Positions 1-9,020 of a stretch of DNA of 64,000 nucleotides are shown here, piece by piece. The notes under the pieces were generated by a model that made no database searches, was not told the DNA's origin, and saw only the letters and a list, made by a program, of their open reading frames with translations. Position 1 is the first letter of the stretch, and the number at the start of each line of letters is the position of its first letter. This stretch comes from CAVYGN01 sp963796325 (GTDB taxonomy: Bacteria > Spirochaetota > Brevinematia > Brevinematales > JAOACQ01). The DNA lies in assembly GCA_963796325.1 (NCBI GenBank), contig CAWCLF010000001.1, positions 186,001-250,000 on the forward strand, written 5' to 3'. Both the position numbers and the translations under genes were made by a program.

Positions 1-443
1 CATTTAGGCACTATTTCAGTATCGTCCCTGTCGTCTATTTCCAGATCCCTGCCTGCTGAATTTGATTTATAAGCGAGGAGCAGGTTGTCCTTATTGGTAT
101 ATTTATGAGTGAATGCCCTGGCATAAGGGTCTATGAGCAGCTTGGCCGGATTGAACCTGAGTCCTTCCGGGGGATTATATTCGCCTTTTATTTTATAAGC
201 GTAAAGCTGGCCATGTCTTACCCCATGTACGAACGTATGCCAGATGTTTTTGGTCTTTTCTTCGACATGGATAATGTCGGTAGGCATTCCCATGGGTTTA
301 TCGAATAAAAGCAGGTAAACTTCCCCGGCAGTTTGCGAATAGAGGGCAAAATTGGCTCCTTCCGGAGTAAGTGAAACTCCCATAGGATAAAAAACGCCTT
401 TTGAAACCCTCTTTTTTGTCCTGTGCTCGAGTGTATAACTCAT
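1..443 (-). CDS. glgX: Glycogen debranching enzyme GlgX-type, N-terminal part (gene continues beyond left edge)
   Basis: Only the first ~147 codons are in the window; the frame stays open to base 1. The start is ATG at 443, preceded on the minus strand by GGAGCGGTT. The peptide begins MSYTLEHRTKKRVSKGVF and contains YPMGVSLTPEGANFALYSQ, the N-terminal CBM48/isoamylase-N beta-sandwich typical of GlgX, followed by FNPAKLLIDPYARAF, also typical of this family. GlgX hydrolyses alpha-1,6 branches of phosphorylase-trimmed glycogen in the cytosol. The catalytic GH13 barrel lies outside the window, so a related isoamylase or trehalose-pathway enzyme cannot be fully excluded. It is divergent from pckG. 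Confidence 0.85.
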   Translation of the reverse strand, partial: MSYTLEHRTKKRVSKGVFYPMGVSLTPEGANFALYSQTAGEVYLLLFDKPMGMPTDIIHVEEKTKNIWHTFVHGVRHGQLYAYKIKGEYNPPEGLRFNPAKLLIDPYARAFTHKYTNKDNLLLAYKSNSAGRDLEIDDRDDTEIVPK

Positions 444-545
444 AACCGCTCCAATACTGAATTCAAAATAAAATGATAGAATAACCGGTGATTTTTTACA
501 AAAAAACCGGAATTTGATTGCTGTCCGAATCTCATAACCGGATTA

Positions 546-574
546 TTGCCAATCGTGCAAAACGATGTTATAAT
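546..574 (+). promoter_or_regulatory. Sigma70-type promoter of pckG
   Basis: TTGCCA at 546-551, a 17-bp spacer, then TATAAT at 569-574. The expected transcription start is near 581, about 38 bases before the pckG ATG. Both hexamers and the spacing fit a housekeeping promoter. Confidence 0.75.
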
Positions 575-618
575 CCATAACTAAAAAATAGTTAATTATT
601 AGATGGAAGGGGGCTTGT

Positions 619-2412
619 ATGCCGTATCCTACCTTGAACAAAAAACTTATTCAGTGGGTTGAAGAAACTGCACGTCTTTGTCAGCCTGACAGAGTTTACT
701 GGTGCGACGGATCCCGGGAAGAATTCGACAGGCTGGCAGGCGAACTTGTCAGGGAGGGCACTTTTATAAAGCTTAACCCTCAAAAAAAACCGGGAAGTTA
801 TTATGCAAGGTCGGATACTGGCGATGTTGCAAGAGTGGAAGACAGGACGTTTATCTGCTCGCGGGATAAAATCGATGCGGGACCGACAAATAACTGGAAG
901 GAACCTGCCGAAATGAGGGAAATAATGAAAAACCTTTATACGGGATGCATGAAGGGAAGGACCATGTATGTCATACCTTACAGCATGGGTCCGATCGGTT
1001 CCCCTATCTCGCATATTGGAGTTGAGATTACGGATTCGCAGTATGTCGTCTGCAATATGAGGATTATGACAAGAATCGGAACAAGGGTGCTTGAAACTCT
1101 CGGGGATGGAGAATTCGTTCCCTGCCTTCATTCGGTAGGAAAACCGCTACAGCCGGGTGAAAAGGATGTGTTCTGGCCCTGTAATCCGGATAACAAGTAT
1201 ATTGTGCACTTTCCTGAGGATAAAACAATATGGTCATACGGTTCCGGGTACGGAGGCAACGCTCTCCTGGGTAAAAAATGCTTTGCCCTTAGAATTGCCA
1301 CAGTTATGGCAAGGAAGGAAGGCTGGCTTGCGGAGCATATGCTGATACTCGGGATTACGCCGCCGGACGGCGAGAAAAAATATATAGCTGCTGCTTTTCC
1401 AAGCGCATGCGGGAAGACAAACCTTGCCATGCTGATACCTACGATACCAGGCTGGAAAGTGGAATGCGTCGGCGACGATATTGCCTGGATGAAGTTTGGA
1501 AAAGACGGAAGGCTTTATGCAATAAATCCTGAGGCGGGTTTTTTCGGCGTTGCGCCGGGGACTTCCATGAAATCAAATCCGAATGCAATGATGACTCTCA
1601 CTAAAAACAGCATATTTACAAATACTGCCCTGACCCTTGACGGTGATGTATGGTGGGAGGAATTGACCGATGAAAAACCGGAGCGCCTGATCGACTGGAA
1701 CGGCAATGAATGGACGAAAGACAGCGGCAAAAAAGCCGCTCATCCTAATGCGAGATTTACGGCCCCCGCCTCTCAATGTCCCGTTATCGATCCCGGCTGG
1801 GAGAATCCTGAAGGCGTTCCTATCTCGGCTTTTCTTTTCGGGGGCAGGCGTTCTTCGGTAGTACCTCTTGTTCATGAATCGTTCAGCTGGAATCATGGAG
1901 TATTCCTCGGTTCCATCATGGGCAGTGAGACTACTGCAGCAGCTGCCGGGGCCGTAGGCCAGTTAAGAAGAGACCCGTTCGCGATGCTGCCGTTCTGCGG
2001 TTACAATATGGGTGATTATTTCAAACACTGGATGGAGATCGGCAAAAAAACGGAAAAGGGGAAGCTCCCGAGGATCTTTACGGTAAACTGGTTCAGAAAA
2101 GATAAAGAAGGAAAATGGCTATGGCCCGGTTACGGTGAAAACAGCAGGGTTCTGAAATGGATTTATGAAAGAATAACAGGCGCTGAAAATGCCGTGAAAA
2201 CTGCGATCGGCTACGTACCTTCGCCGGGTTCGCTTGATTTGAGCGGACTTGATATTGATCCGGAAGATCTTGAACTTCTTTTGTCTGTAAACAGGGAAGA
2301 ATGGAAGAGTGAAATTCCGGGGATAAGGGAGCATTTTTCCCGTTTCGGTGACAGGCTCCCGGCAGAGCTTAAGGATGAACTTTCCTCTCTTGAAGAAAGG
2401 CTGTCTGTTTAA
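619..2412 (+). CDS. pckG: Phosphoenolpyruvate carboxykinase, GTP-dependent
   Basis: Interconverts oxaloacetate + GTP and PEP + CO2 + GDP in the cytosol. The 597-residue length matches the GTP-dependent family. The kinase P-loop FPSACGKTNLAML (reactive Cys264) and the following VGDDIAWMKFGKDGRLYAIN and GFFGVAPGTS blocks are diagnostic and separate it from the ATP-dependent PckA family. The ATG has an SD, GGAAGGGGG, about 6 bases upstream and sits behind a strong promoter (546-574). It stands alone, convergent with the DUF1015 gene 12 bases downstream. In an anaerobe it may run in the carboxylating direction as well as in gluconeogenesis; that direction is inference. Confidence 0.97.
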   Translation: MPYPTLNKKLIQWVEETARLCQPDRVYWCDGSREEFDRLAGELVREGTFIKLNPQKKPGSYYARSDTGDVARVEDRTFICSRDKIDAGPTNNWKEPAEMREIMKNLYTGCMKGRTMYVIPYSMGPIGSPISHIGVEITDSQYVVCNMRIMTRIGTRVLETLGDGEFVPCLHSVGKPLQPGEKDVFWPCNPDNKYIVHFPEDKTIWSYGSGYGGNALLGKKCFALRIATVMARKEGWLAEHMLILGITPPDGEKKYIAAAFPSACGKTNLAMLIPTIPGWKVECVGDDIAWMKFGKDGRLYAINPEAGFFGVAPGTSMKSNPNAMMTLTKNSIFTNTALTLDGDVWWEELTDEKPERLIDWNGNEWTKDSGKKAAHPNARFTAPASQCPVIDPGWENPEGVPISAFLFGGRRSSVVPLVHESFSWNHGVFLGSIMGSETTAAAAGAVGQLRRDPFAMLPFCGYNMGDYFKHWMEIGKKTEKGKLPRIFTVNWFRKDKEGKWLWPGYGENSRVLKWIYERITGAENAVKTAIGYVPSPGSLDLSGLDIDPEDLELLLSVNREEWKSEIPGIREHFSRFGDRLPAELKDELSSLEERLSV

Positions 2413-2424
2413 AAACGATCGGTT

Positions 2425-3651
2425 TTATTCAAGCGAATAGACTACCAGTCCGTCCCGCAGTTTCGGTTCGAACCATGTCGATTTTGGAGGCATTAGTTTC
2501 GAAGCCTCTGTTATTTTGATCAAATCCGTAATATTGACAGGGAAAAGTGAAAATGCTACTTTGGCCTGGCCGTTATCGACGATTTTCACCATTTCTTCTT
2601 CGCTTGTGCTACCGCCGATGAATCTCAATCTTGCTGAAGTACGTGGATCTTCAATGCCCAGTATTGGGGAAAGGACGAGTTTCTGCAGGACTGAAACATC
2701 GAGAGAATCAAGTAAATCTTCATGAGTCGGCGGGTCTTTGGCCTTCATTATATAATAAGATTTTTCCAGGTACATGCCGATATCGCCTTTTCCTGCGGGT
2801 TTCATCGAGGAAGAAGATTTTATTGTAAAAATATTCTTCAGCCTGTCAAGGAATTCATGACATGAATAACCGTTAAGGTCCTGGACAGCCCTGTTATACG
2901 GCAGGATTCTGAGCTGGGAAGAAGGAAAAACAACGGCCAGGAAATGCGAATAAGCGGCGGGCAGGTCTTCGGCTGCCTTTTTCCATACATTTACAGCTGA
3001 AGCCGCTCTGTGATGACCGTCGGCTATGTAAAAAGCCCCGATTTTTGCAAAATAATCCTTTAATGCCTGAATGATCTTCGGTTCGCTGACGATCCATAGC
3101 TTTATATCAACCCGGTTTTCATCTATAAAATCATAGACGGGCAGTTTATCGAATACAGGTTTCACTATGTTTATAAAACCGGTCATGTCCGTCCTGTCGT
3201 CAAATGCCAGGAAAACCGGCCCGGTATCGGCTTTGACAGTGCTTATATGATTTGTCCTGTCGATCTCCTTGTCCCTTCGTGTAAGCTCATGTTTTTTAAT
3301 GAGATTATCCTCATATTCCCTGCACGATACGGCTGCATACAGGCCGGTTTGAGTTTTTCCCATCCATGTCTGTGAAATAAGATAAAACGATTCCTTTTCA
3401 TCTTTTATCAAAATACTGTCCCTGATAAAAGATTCATAATTTTCTCTTGCCTTGCGGTAAACACTCTCGGAATATTCGTCTGGCAGCCCGGGAATATCGG
3501 CATCGGCTCTTGTGATATGAAAAAAGGAGAACGGGTTGTTTTGAACTGCCTTTTTAACATCGCTGCCTGAAACTACGTCGTACGGGGGTACGTTGACAAG
3601 CGTCACATATTTTCGATCGGGTCTGATCCCCCGGAAAGGATTGGCAATCAT
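2425..3651 (-). CDS. DUF1015-family protein
   Basis: A 408-residue soluble protein that opens with NPFRGIRPDRKYVTLVNVPPYDVV, the usual DUF1015 (COG4198) N-terminus, and carries the family signature IADGHHRAASAV around residue 217. It has no signal peptide or membrane segment. The ATG has GGAGCGAAG just upstream. The family's role is not firmly settled; the GHHR motif recalls ParB/SerK-like folds, so a serine-kinase-like activity has been considered (recollection, not verified here). It is convergent with pckG and divergent from the TPR cluster, so the context does not assign a pathway. Confidence 0.85.
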   Translation of the reverse strand: MIANPFRGIRPDRKYVTLVNVPPYDVVSGSDVKKAVQNNPFSFFHITRADADIPGLPDEYSESVYRKARENYESFIRDSILIKDEKESFYLISQTWMGKTQTGLYAAVSCREYEDNLIKKHELTRRDKEIDRTNHISTVKADTGPVFLAFDDRTDMTGFINIVKPVFDKLPVYDFIDENRVDIKLWIVSEPKIIQALKDYFAKIGAFYIADGHHRAASAVNVWKKAAEDLPAAYSHFLAVVFPSSQLRILPYNRAVQDLNGYSCHEFLDRLKNIFTIKSSSSMKPAGKGDIGMYLEKSYYIMKAKDPPTHEDLLDSLDVSVLQKLVLSPILGIEDPRTSARLRFIGGSTSEEEMVKIVDNGQAKVAFSLFPVNITDLIKITEASKLMPPKSTWFEPKLRDGLVVYSLE

Positions 3652-3844
3652 CTTCGCTCCATTATGACAGATATATCAATCATGGTAAAATAAATCGATA
3701 ATATTATCCATAAATGTTAATTTTAATATACCGGATAGTTGTATGACCGGGTTTTAAATAATAAATTTGTTTAATTATTTTCTTAAAAATGTAGATAATA
3801 TATATGACACTGAAATTGCGTATTTTAACGATTGGAGTATTCAG

Positions 3845-4792
3845 GTGGGCAGGATAAAAATAATATTATTAACGGTAGTTTGCATGACTGCCTTTTCTTT
3901 CGGGCTGGATCTGGATGAAGCTCATTATAATCTTGCACAAAAGTTCTATGCAGAAAAAAAATATCCCGAAGCGCTGCAGGAATTTAACCTTTTTATGGAT
4001 AAGTATCCGGACTCTCGTTTTTTTAATAAAGCGGTCTTTTATTCGGCTAAAATATATTATCAATTGAAAAACTATGATAAATCTTTAACTTTATATACGA
4101 TGCTTGATAAAAATGCGGAAAATGATAATGATAGAAAAACGGCTCTGTTTGGAATCGGAGAAAGTTATTTTAAGCTCAAAGACTGGTCTGATGCGGCCTT
4201 AAGCTTTAAAAAATTTGTTTTCCTGTATAAGACTTCCCCCGTTTATCCCGCATCCCTCTATTATGGGGGAAAGGCATACGAGGAGTTGAAATGCATTCCC
4301 GAAGCAAAAGTGTTTTTTGAATGCCTTGTCAGGAATTATCCTCGAAGTCCTTATTATCCTGAAGCTTTGAATCTTCTTCAGAAATTCGGAAAATATGAAA
4401 CTATTGAAAATAAAATAAAAAACTCTGAATTTACAAACCGGAATACGGGAAACCTTAAAATTACCAACAGGGTTGAATTGACAAATATAGTATTGCATAC
4501 TAATATGGGAACAGGACGTGTTACAAATATTATTACAAATTATTTGACGAATACTTATGCCGGTAATCAGTCTGTTATCACCCAGGTAATTTCGGGATTA
4601 GATACTAACGAGCTTGAAATGCAGAAGTTATCGGAAGAAAATAGAAAGAAACAGGAAGAAATACAAAGATACAGAGAACTTATTGAGTTGAAGGATAATT
4701 TGCTGAATTTAAAAGAAAAGGCGATAAATGACAAAAAAGATATTCTTTATGATACGAATTCATCTTCTGAATCGAACACAACAGTTCAATAA
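3845..4792 (+). CDS. Secreted TPR protein with C-terminal coiled coil (YbgF/BamD-like repeats)
   Basis: The start chosen is GTG at 3845: GGAGT lies 7 bases upstream and it gives a clean signal peptide, MGRIKIILLTVVCMTAFSFG. An upstream in-frame ATG at 3767 would add 26 polar residues and has no SD. After cleavage come about four TPR/Sel1-type repeats (for example HYNLAQKFYAEKKYPEALQE), a Thr/Asn-rich linker with repeated ITNR/LTNI/IITNYLTN motifs, and a charged coiled coil (residues ~255-300). It is the first gene of a six-gene set reading to 10577. The repeats resemble envelope assembly factors such as CpoB/YbgF or BamD, but no orthology is claimed. Confidence 0.8.
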   Translation: MGRIKIILLTVVCMTAFSFGLDLDEAHYNLAQKFYAEKKYPEALQEFNLFMDKYPDSRFFNKAVFYSAKIYYQLKNYDKSLTLYTMLDKNAENDNDRKTALFGIGESYFKLKDWSDAALSFKKFVFLYKTSPVYPASLYYGGKAYEELKCIPEAKVFFECLVRNYPRSPYYPEALNLLQKFGKYETIENKIKNSEFTNRNTGNLKITNRVELTNIVLHTNMGTGRVTNIITNYLTNTYAGNQSVITQVISGLDTNELEMQKLSEENRKKQEEIQRYRELIELKDNLLNLKEKAINDKKDILYDTNSSSESNTTVQ

Positions 4793-4801
4793 GGGCGGGC
4801 T

Positions 4802-6370
4802 ATGACATCGTATATTAAAGTAATATTTCTCTGCATAGTATTTTTAGTCCCGTTCGGCATTTCATATTGCGATGTCCTCAATCTTGTTTCAAAAAAGATA
4901 TCATTCTACCTTGACGATTCGTACGGTGCATTCTATGTGGAAAACCCTAATCCCTTATCTAAAAATCTCCGTGAACTTCTCTTTAAAGATAATCCGCCGA
5001 CTTCATATATCACTTTATATGTAAACGATAAACCTTACCGCCTCAATGAAAACGGCAAAATTAGCATAATAAGACCTTTCATGCAGGAGGATAATGTCAT
5101 AGAATGCGATCTCGAAATCGATAAAGTGCTGTTTGATTTAATTTTTATGATTACTAATCTTGCCGATAAACCCAGTGATTCGATCATCTGCCTTGTAGAT
5201 ATGAAAAATGACGGAAATCCGGCGGTTACCGCCGGGGTGAGATTCCTTTTTGATACCGTTTACGGCGAAGATGAAAATAAGCCTGTTCTTTACTTGTCGG
5301 GCGGTGATAAAATTGAATATGACAGGATGTTCGGTAATGAAAATATGCCCCAATTCATTTTTTCAGGAACTTTCGACTGGGATTCTCAAACATTCGGAAA
5401 AGGCCTTTATATATATCCTTATATTAATGAAATAAAACCCGGCAAAGTGATCATCGGGAACTGGAAAAAATTGAATGAAAGGGAGATATCTTATGTTATC
5501 AATCCTCCCGCCAGGTTTAAGTATTACATGTTTTCAAAACCTGATGCTGCTGTAGCCGTATATTACAACAATATTAAATTAAAAGGCGGTGAAGAATCGA
5601 GTTATGGAGTTATACTGTCGGTAATGAAAATTCCGAAGATTTCAATAAAGTCCGCAAGGTTTAACGAAGAAAATAAGACGGTTTCCGCTCCTGTTACAAA
5701 TTCAGAGAAGGTAATAACCGGGCAGAGCATGTCTGTTAACGCAGAGCTTCAAAAACCTTCTCTCAAGGAAGAAATAGGCGTATTGGAAAAGTTGAACGGT
5801 CTTATCGACCGTCTTGATTCATTATTTTCAAACGGATTGCAGCCTTTAACAAATAAAGCGCAGGGATCGGACCTTGAAAAGGGCCTGGAAAAATCTGCCC
5901 CCGAATCAATGTACGGCAAGCCATTTTCCGGATCGGCATCTTCAGTACAGCCTGTAATTACTAATTTGCCGGCGGCCGGTTACAGCTCAAGTCCCGTATC
6001 GCAGACGACAAACAATCCCGTCAATGAAGAAAATACGGCAATGCTTAAATCCGACGCCGCCAGGCTTCAAAAGCAGTATGATGATAAAATTGCCGGTTTA
6101 AAGGCTTACTATGAGGATTTGATAAAAAAACAGGAAAAAGAATACAAGGAAATATCCTCATCTTATAAAGAGTATTCGGAAAATCGCGAAAACAAAAATA
6201 ACCGTTCAAAAAAAATGGAAGAAGTCAATAATACGATTACGCAGATAGATAAAAAAATAAGTATAATTGAAGAATTACTCCAGCTCAATCTTGATTTTGA
6301 GACGATGCCCAGGGAAAAGATTGAAGAAATTCAAAAAAAGATCGGTAAAATAGAAGAAAAACTCAAGTAA
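4802..6370 (+). CDS. Secreted protein of unknown function with C-terminal coiled coil
   Basis: 522 residues. A signal peptide (MTSYIKVIFLCIVFLVPFGISYC) is followed by ~270 residues predicted to be mainly beta-strand, ending near SYVINPPARFKYYMFSKP, then a Ser/Pro/Asn-rich linker (~340-410), then a long Lys/Glu-rich coiled coil to the C-terminus. I recognise no family. It starts 9 bases after the preceding TPR gene and shares its design (exported head plus coiled-coil tail), so the two may form one extracytoplasmic assembly; this is inference. The SD is weak (GGGCGG before the ATG). Confidence 0.75.
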   Translation: MTSYIKVIFLCIVFLVPFGISYCDVLNLVSKKISFYLDDSYGAFYVENPNPLSKNLRELLFKDNPPTSYITLYVNDKPYRLNENGKISIIRPFMQEDNVIECDLEIDKVLFDLIFMITNLADKPSDSIICLVDMKNDGNPAVTAGVRFLFDTVYGEDENKPVLYLSGGDKIEYDRMFGNENMPQFIFSGTFDWDSQTFGKGLYIYPYINEIKPGKVIIGNWKKLNEREISYVINPPARFKYYMFSKPDAAVAVYYNNIKLKGGEESSYGVILSVMKIPKISIKSARFNEENKTVSAPVTNSEKVITGQSMSVNAELQKPSLKEEIGVLEKLNGLIDRLDSLFSNGLQPLTNKAQGSDLEKGLEKSAPESMYGKPFSGSASSVQPVITNLPAAGYSSSPVSQTTNNPVNEENTAMLKSDAARLQKQYDDKIAGLKAYYEDLIKKQEKEYKEISSSYKEYSENRENKNNRSKKMEEVNNTITQIDKKISIIEELLQLNLDFETMPREKIEEIQKKIGKIEEKLK

Positions 6371-6470
6371 GGTTAAGGACAGTCCGGCATGAAATAAATT
6401 ATGAAGCTTTATGTTTTATTATTAAATTGTATGAGGGATGTTTTTCCTGATATGCGGGGAGCACGCACTG

Positions 6471-7187
6471 ATGCGGGGATATTTATTAAAATTCTTTTCT
6501 GTTTTTTTTGTTCTTTTAATTTTCGGCCGGGCTTCGGGAATATCCTCGGTTACCAATGAAAATTATAGCAAAGGCCTTAGTTATTATTCCCAGAAGAAGT
6601 TTTTGCTTGCGATAGGCAGTTTCAAAAAAGCTATCGATGACGGTTATCAGGATCCGAAAATGAATTTTCTTCTCGGAAATTCATATGTAAATAACGAAGA
6701 TTACGATAAAGCCCTGGAACAGTATAAGATCTCTTCGGGATTGGCTGATAATGCCGTTTTTCAATCTATAATAACGCATAATATGGGATACGTATATTTT
6801 CTGAAAAAGGATTACAAAACAGCGATCGATTATTTCAACAAATCATATCTTGAAAATTCGAATCTTGTACAGACATTCTGGTACAAAGGAATGGCTTATT
6901 ATAAAATGAGGGACAAAACAAATACGATAAATGAGTGGGAAAATTACCTCGACAAGGCTCCGAACGGGCAGGAGAGCGATAATATCCGGAGGGCCCTGGC
7001 TATATTGAAATCAGGGACCTTCGATTTTGATAAGAATAAAATATTTATTCCCGGCGATCAGACCCAGGTATCGAATAAAACGCCGAATGTCGAGCCTCTT
7101 ATAGATATTCAGGGTGTTCTTGAAGATGTAAAACCTGTCGATAAGGGGAAAGCGCCGGATACCCAGGTGGAAGAAATCGAGCATTGA
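6471..7187 (+). CDS. Secreted TPR-repeat protein
   Basis: The ATG at 6471 is preferred over the in-frame ATG at 6438: GGGGAG lies 9 bases upstream and translation then starts directly with a signal peptide (MRGYLLKFFSVFFVLLIFG). The mature part has at least three TPRs (YSKGLSYYSQKKFLLAIGSF, the MNFLLGNSYVNNEDYDKALE unit, and MGYVYFLKKDYKTAIDYF), then a shorter acidic C-terminal tail ending EEIEH. 238 residues. TPR proteins of this size act as protein-protein adaptors. It lies 13 bases before the membrane-bound TPR gene at 7201, which is likely co-transcribed. Confidence 0.8.
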   Translation: MRGYLLKFFSVFFVLLIFGRASGISSVTNENYSKGLSYYSQKKFLLAIGSFKKAIDDGYQDPKMNFLLGNSYVNNEDYDKALEQYKISSGLADNAVFQSIITHNMGYVYFLKKDYKTAIDYFNKSYLENSNLVQTFWYKGMAYYKMRDKTNTINEWENYLDKAPNGQESDNIRRALAILKSGTFDFDKNKIFIPGDQTQVSNKTPNVEPLIDIQGVLEDVKPVDKGKAPDTQVEEIEH

Positions 7188-7200
7188 TAGGAGTTTGAAA

Positions 7201-8982
7201 ATGCCAGTAAAAAAAGTGAGGCCTGCAGTCAAAAAAAGGAACTACAGGGGAATTTTGTGGGGATGCTTGATCGCACTGATTATAATTGCAGTGCCGGCCG
7301 CATATTTTGTCGTTAAAAAGATGAACCTTGAAAAGTACATCATGCTTGCCGACGAATATACGAAAAACGAATCGTATCAAAGGGCGCTGGATAATCTTGA
7401 CAAAGCCTTTCTCGAGGATCCTTCCGATCCGAGAATAGAGAAAATGAGGAAAAGGGTTTTAGCTCTCGAGAAAGAACATAACAGGGTCAATAATAATATA
7501 CCGAAACTGCCGGTAGAAAACCCGCCTATCGAGACCGGTCCTAAAACAAATAACCAGATAAAGATTAAACCTCCTGTGAATACCCAGATCAAGAACAATT
7601 TATCCAGGGAGGAACAGGCCAGACAGCATATCGAGAACGGGAAGAAATTCCTTGACAGCGAGCGTTACAGGGAAGCGATGGATGAATTCAAAAAAGCCGG
7701 AGAGCTTGATCCTGCAAACGCTGATGCGGATGGTTATCAGGCACTGACCCATTATAAAATGAACGATACCCAGGGAGCGATAGATAAAAGCCGCGATGCT
7801 TTAAAGAAGGACCCCAATAACGGCGTCGCTCACTACACGAACGGGAAAATACTGTATGACAAGAAGATGAATGACGAGGCCCTCGAGGAATTCAAGGGGG
7901 CTGTGGCGGGGAATTATGACAGCGCAGATGCGCATTATCTTATGGGGATTATTTATTATTTAAAAAGAATGTACAATGACGCCAAGTCGGAATTCCAGAG
8001 ATGCGTGGAATTGGACCCGGAATTCGCAAAGGCTTATTATAATCTGGGGCTCACGTTCATGAAACTTAGCGATGACAACGGAGCCCTGCGGAGCTTCCAG
8101 GACTCGATAAAGAAGGATCCGACCGATGCAAAGCCTCTGATCAATATTGGCCTTATTTATTATTTTCACAAGGATTATGATAAATCGGTCAAATTTTTTG
8201 AAAAAAGCATTGAAGTAGATCCGAAGAACGACGGCGCATATGTGAAACTCGGCGGTTCCTACGAAGAACAGGGCAGGTTTAAGGATGCATTGAACGTTTA
8301 TAAAAAAGCTAACGAAATAAACAAAGACAATATTCTGGCATCCTTCAATTACGGCCGCATGCTGGCTATGAATAAGGCCTATGCCGAAGCCATAAGGGTT
8401 TATAATGAAGTCATCAGTAAATCCAATAGTTACTACCCGGCTTATTTTAATATGGGCAATTGCTATCTTGAGCTTAAGCTGTATACCGAAGCTGAAAATT
8501 CATATGATAAAGCCCTGGAGATCAACCAGAATGATCCGGAAATATATAAAAATCTTGGATTCCTTTTCCTGAAGCAGAACAATTACGACAGCGCATTGAA
8601 ATACTTTAAAAAAGCCGTAGATCTTGATCCGAAATCGGATACGGCCTATAAAGGGATGGGTGATGCTTACGGGAAAAGCGGGTTATATGATGATGCCGTA
8701 ACAGCATATAAAAAATGTCTTGAGATCAATCCGACCGACGTCGATACGACGGCGGAATTGGGAAAGATATATTATAACAACAAGGATTATGAAAATGCAG
8801 CACTGCTTTTCGATAAAGCCAGGAAACTCAAGGACGACCCCGATTTTTCACTCCAGCTTGCCGAATCTTATATAAAACTAAGTAAAACCGACGATGCAAA
8901 AACTATACTTCAGGATATCAAGAGAAAGTTCCCGAACTATCAAAATATGTCAACTGTTGATAATTATTTGTCGCAACTATAA
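7201..8982 (+). CDS. Membrane-anchored multi-TPR protein
   Basis: The ATG at 7201 has TAGGAG 7 bases upstream; the longer reading would begin at a TTG within that leader. 593 residues: a Lys/Arg-rich N-tail, one transmembrane helix (~18-38, GILWGCLIALIIIAVPAAYF), one TPR, a Pro/Asn-rich linker (~100-140), then roughly a dozen consecutive canonical TPRs, such as AYYNLGLTFMKLSDDNGALR and AYKGMGDAYGKSGLYDDAV. With positive charges before the helix, the TPR array should lie outside the cytoplasm (positive-inside rule). It is the largest scaffold of the cluster. Such arrays occur in O-GlcNAc-transferase-like and envelope assembly proteins, but no catalytic domain is present here. Confidence 0.85.
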   Translation: MPVKKVRPAVKKRNYRGILWGCLIALIIIAVPAAYFVVKKMNLEKYIMLADEYTKNESYQRALDNLDKAFLEDPSDPRIEKMRKRVLALEKEHNRVNNNIPKLPVENPPIETGPKTNNQIKIKPPVNTQIKNNLSREEQARQHIENGKKFLDSERYREAMDEFKKAGELDPANADADGYQALTHYKMNDTQGAIDKSRDALKKDPNNGVAHYTNGKILYDKKMNDEALEEFKGAVAGNYDSADAHYLMGIIYYLKRMYNDAKSEFQRCVELDPEFAKAYYNLGLTFMKLSDDNGALRSFQDSIKKDPTDAKPLINIGLIYYFHKDYDKSVKFFEKSIEVDPKNDGAYVKLGGSYEEQGRFKDALNVYKKANEINKDNILASFNYGRMLAMNKAYAEAIRVYNEVISKSNSYYPAYFNMGNCYLELKLYTEAENSYDKALEINQNDPEIYKNLGFLFLKQNNYDSALKYFKKAVDLDPKSDTAYKGMGDAYGKSGLYDDAVTAYKKCLEINPTDVDTTAELGKIYYNNKDYENAALLFDKARKLKDDPDFSLQLAESYIKLSKTDDAKTILQDIKRKFPNYQNMSTVDNYLSQL

Positions 8983-9020
8983 AATATAATAGCGATAATA
9001 AGATATAGGGGTGGCTATGC

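Noticed and set aside
592..1131. 179-codon open frame antisense to pckG
   Set aside because: It is a shadow of the strongly conserved PEPCK coding frame, has no SD and resembles no family.
2410..2430. Bidirectional terminator between pckG and the DUF1015 gene
   Set aside because: Only a 5-bp AAAAC/GTTTT stem with a short T tract; too weak to call.
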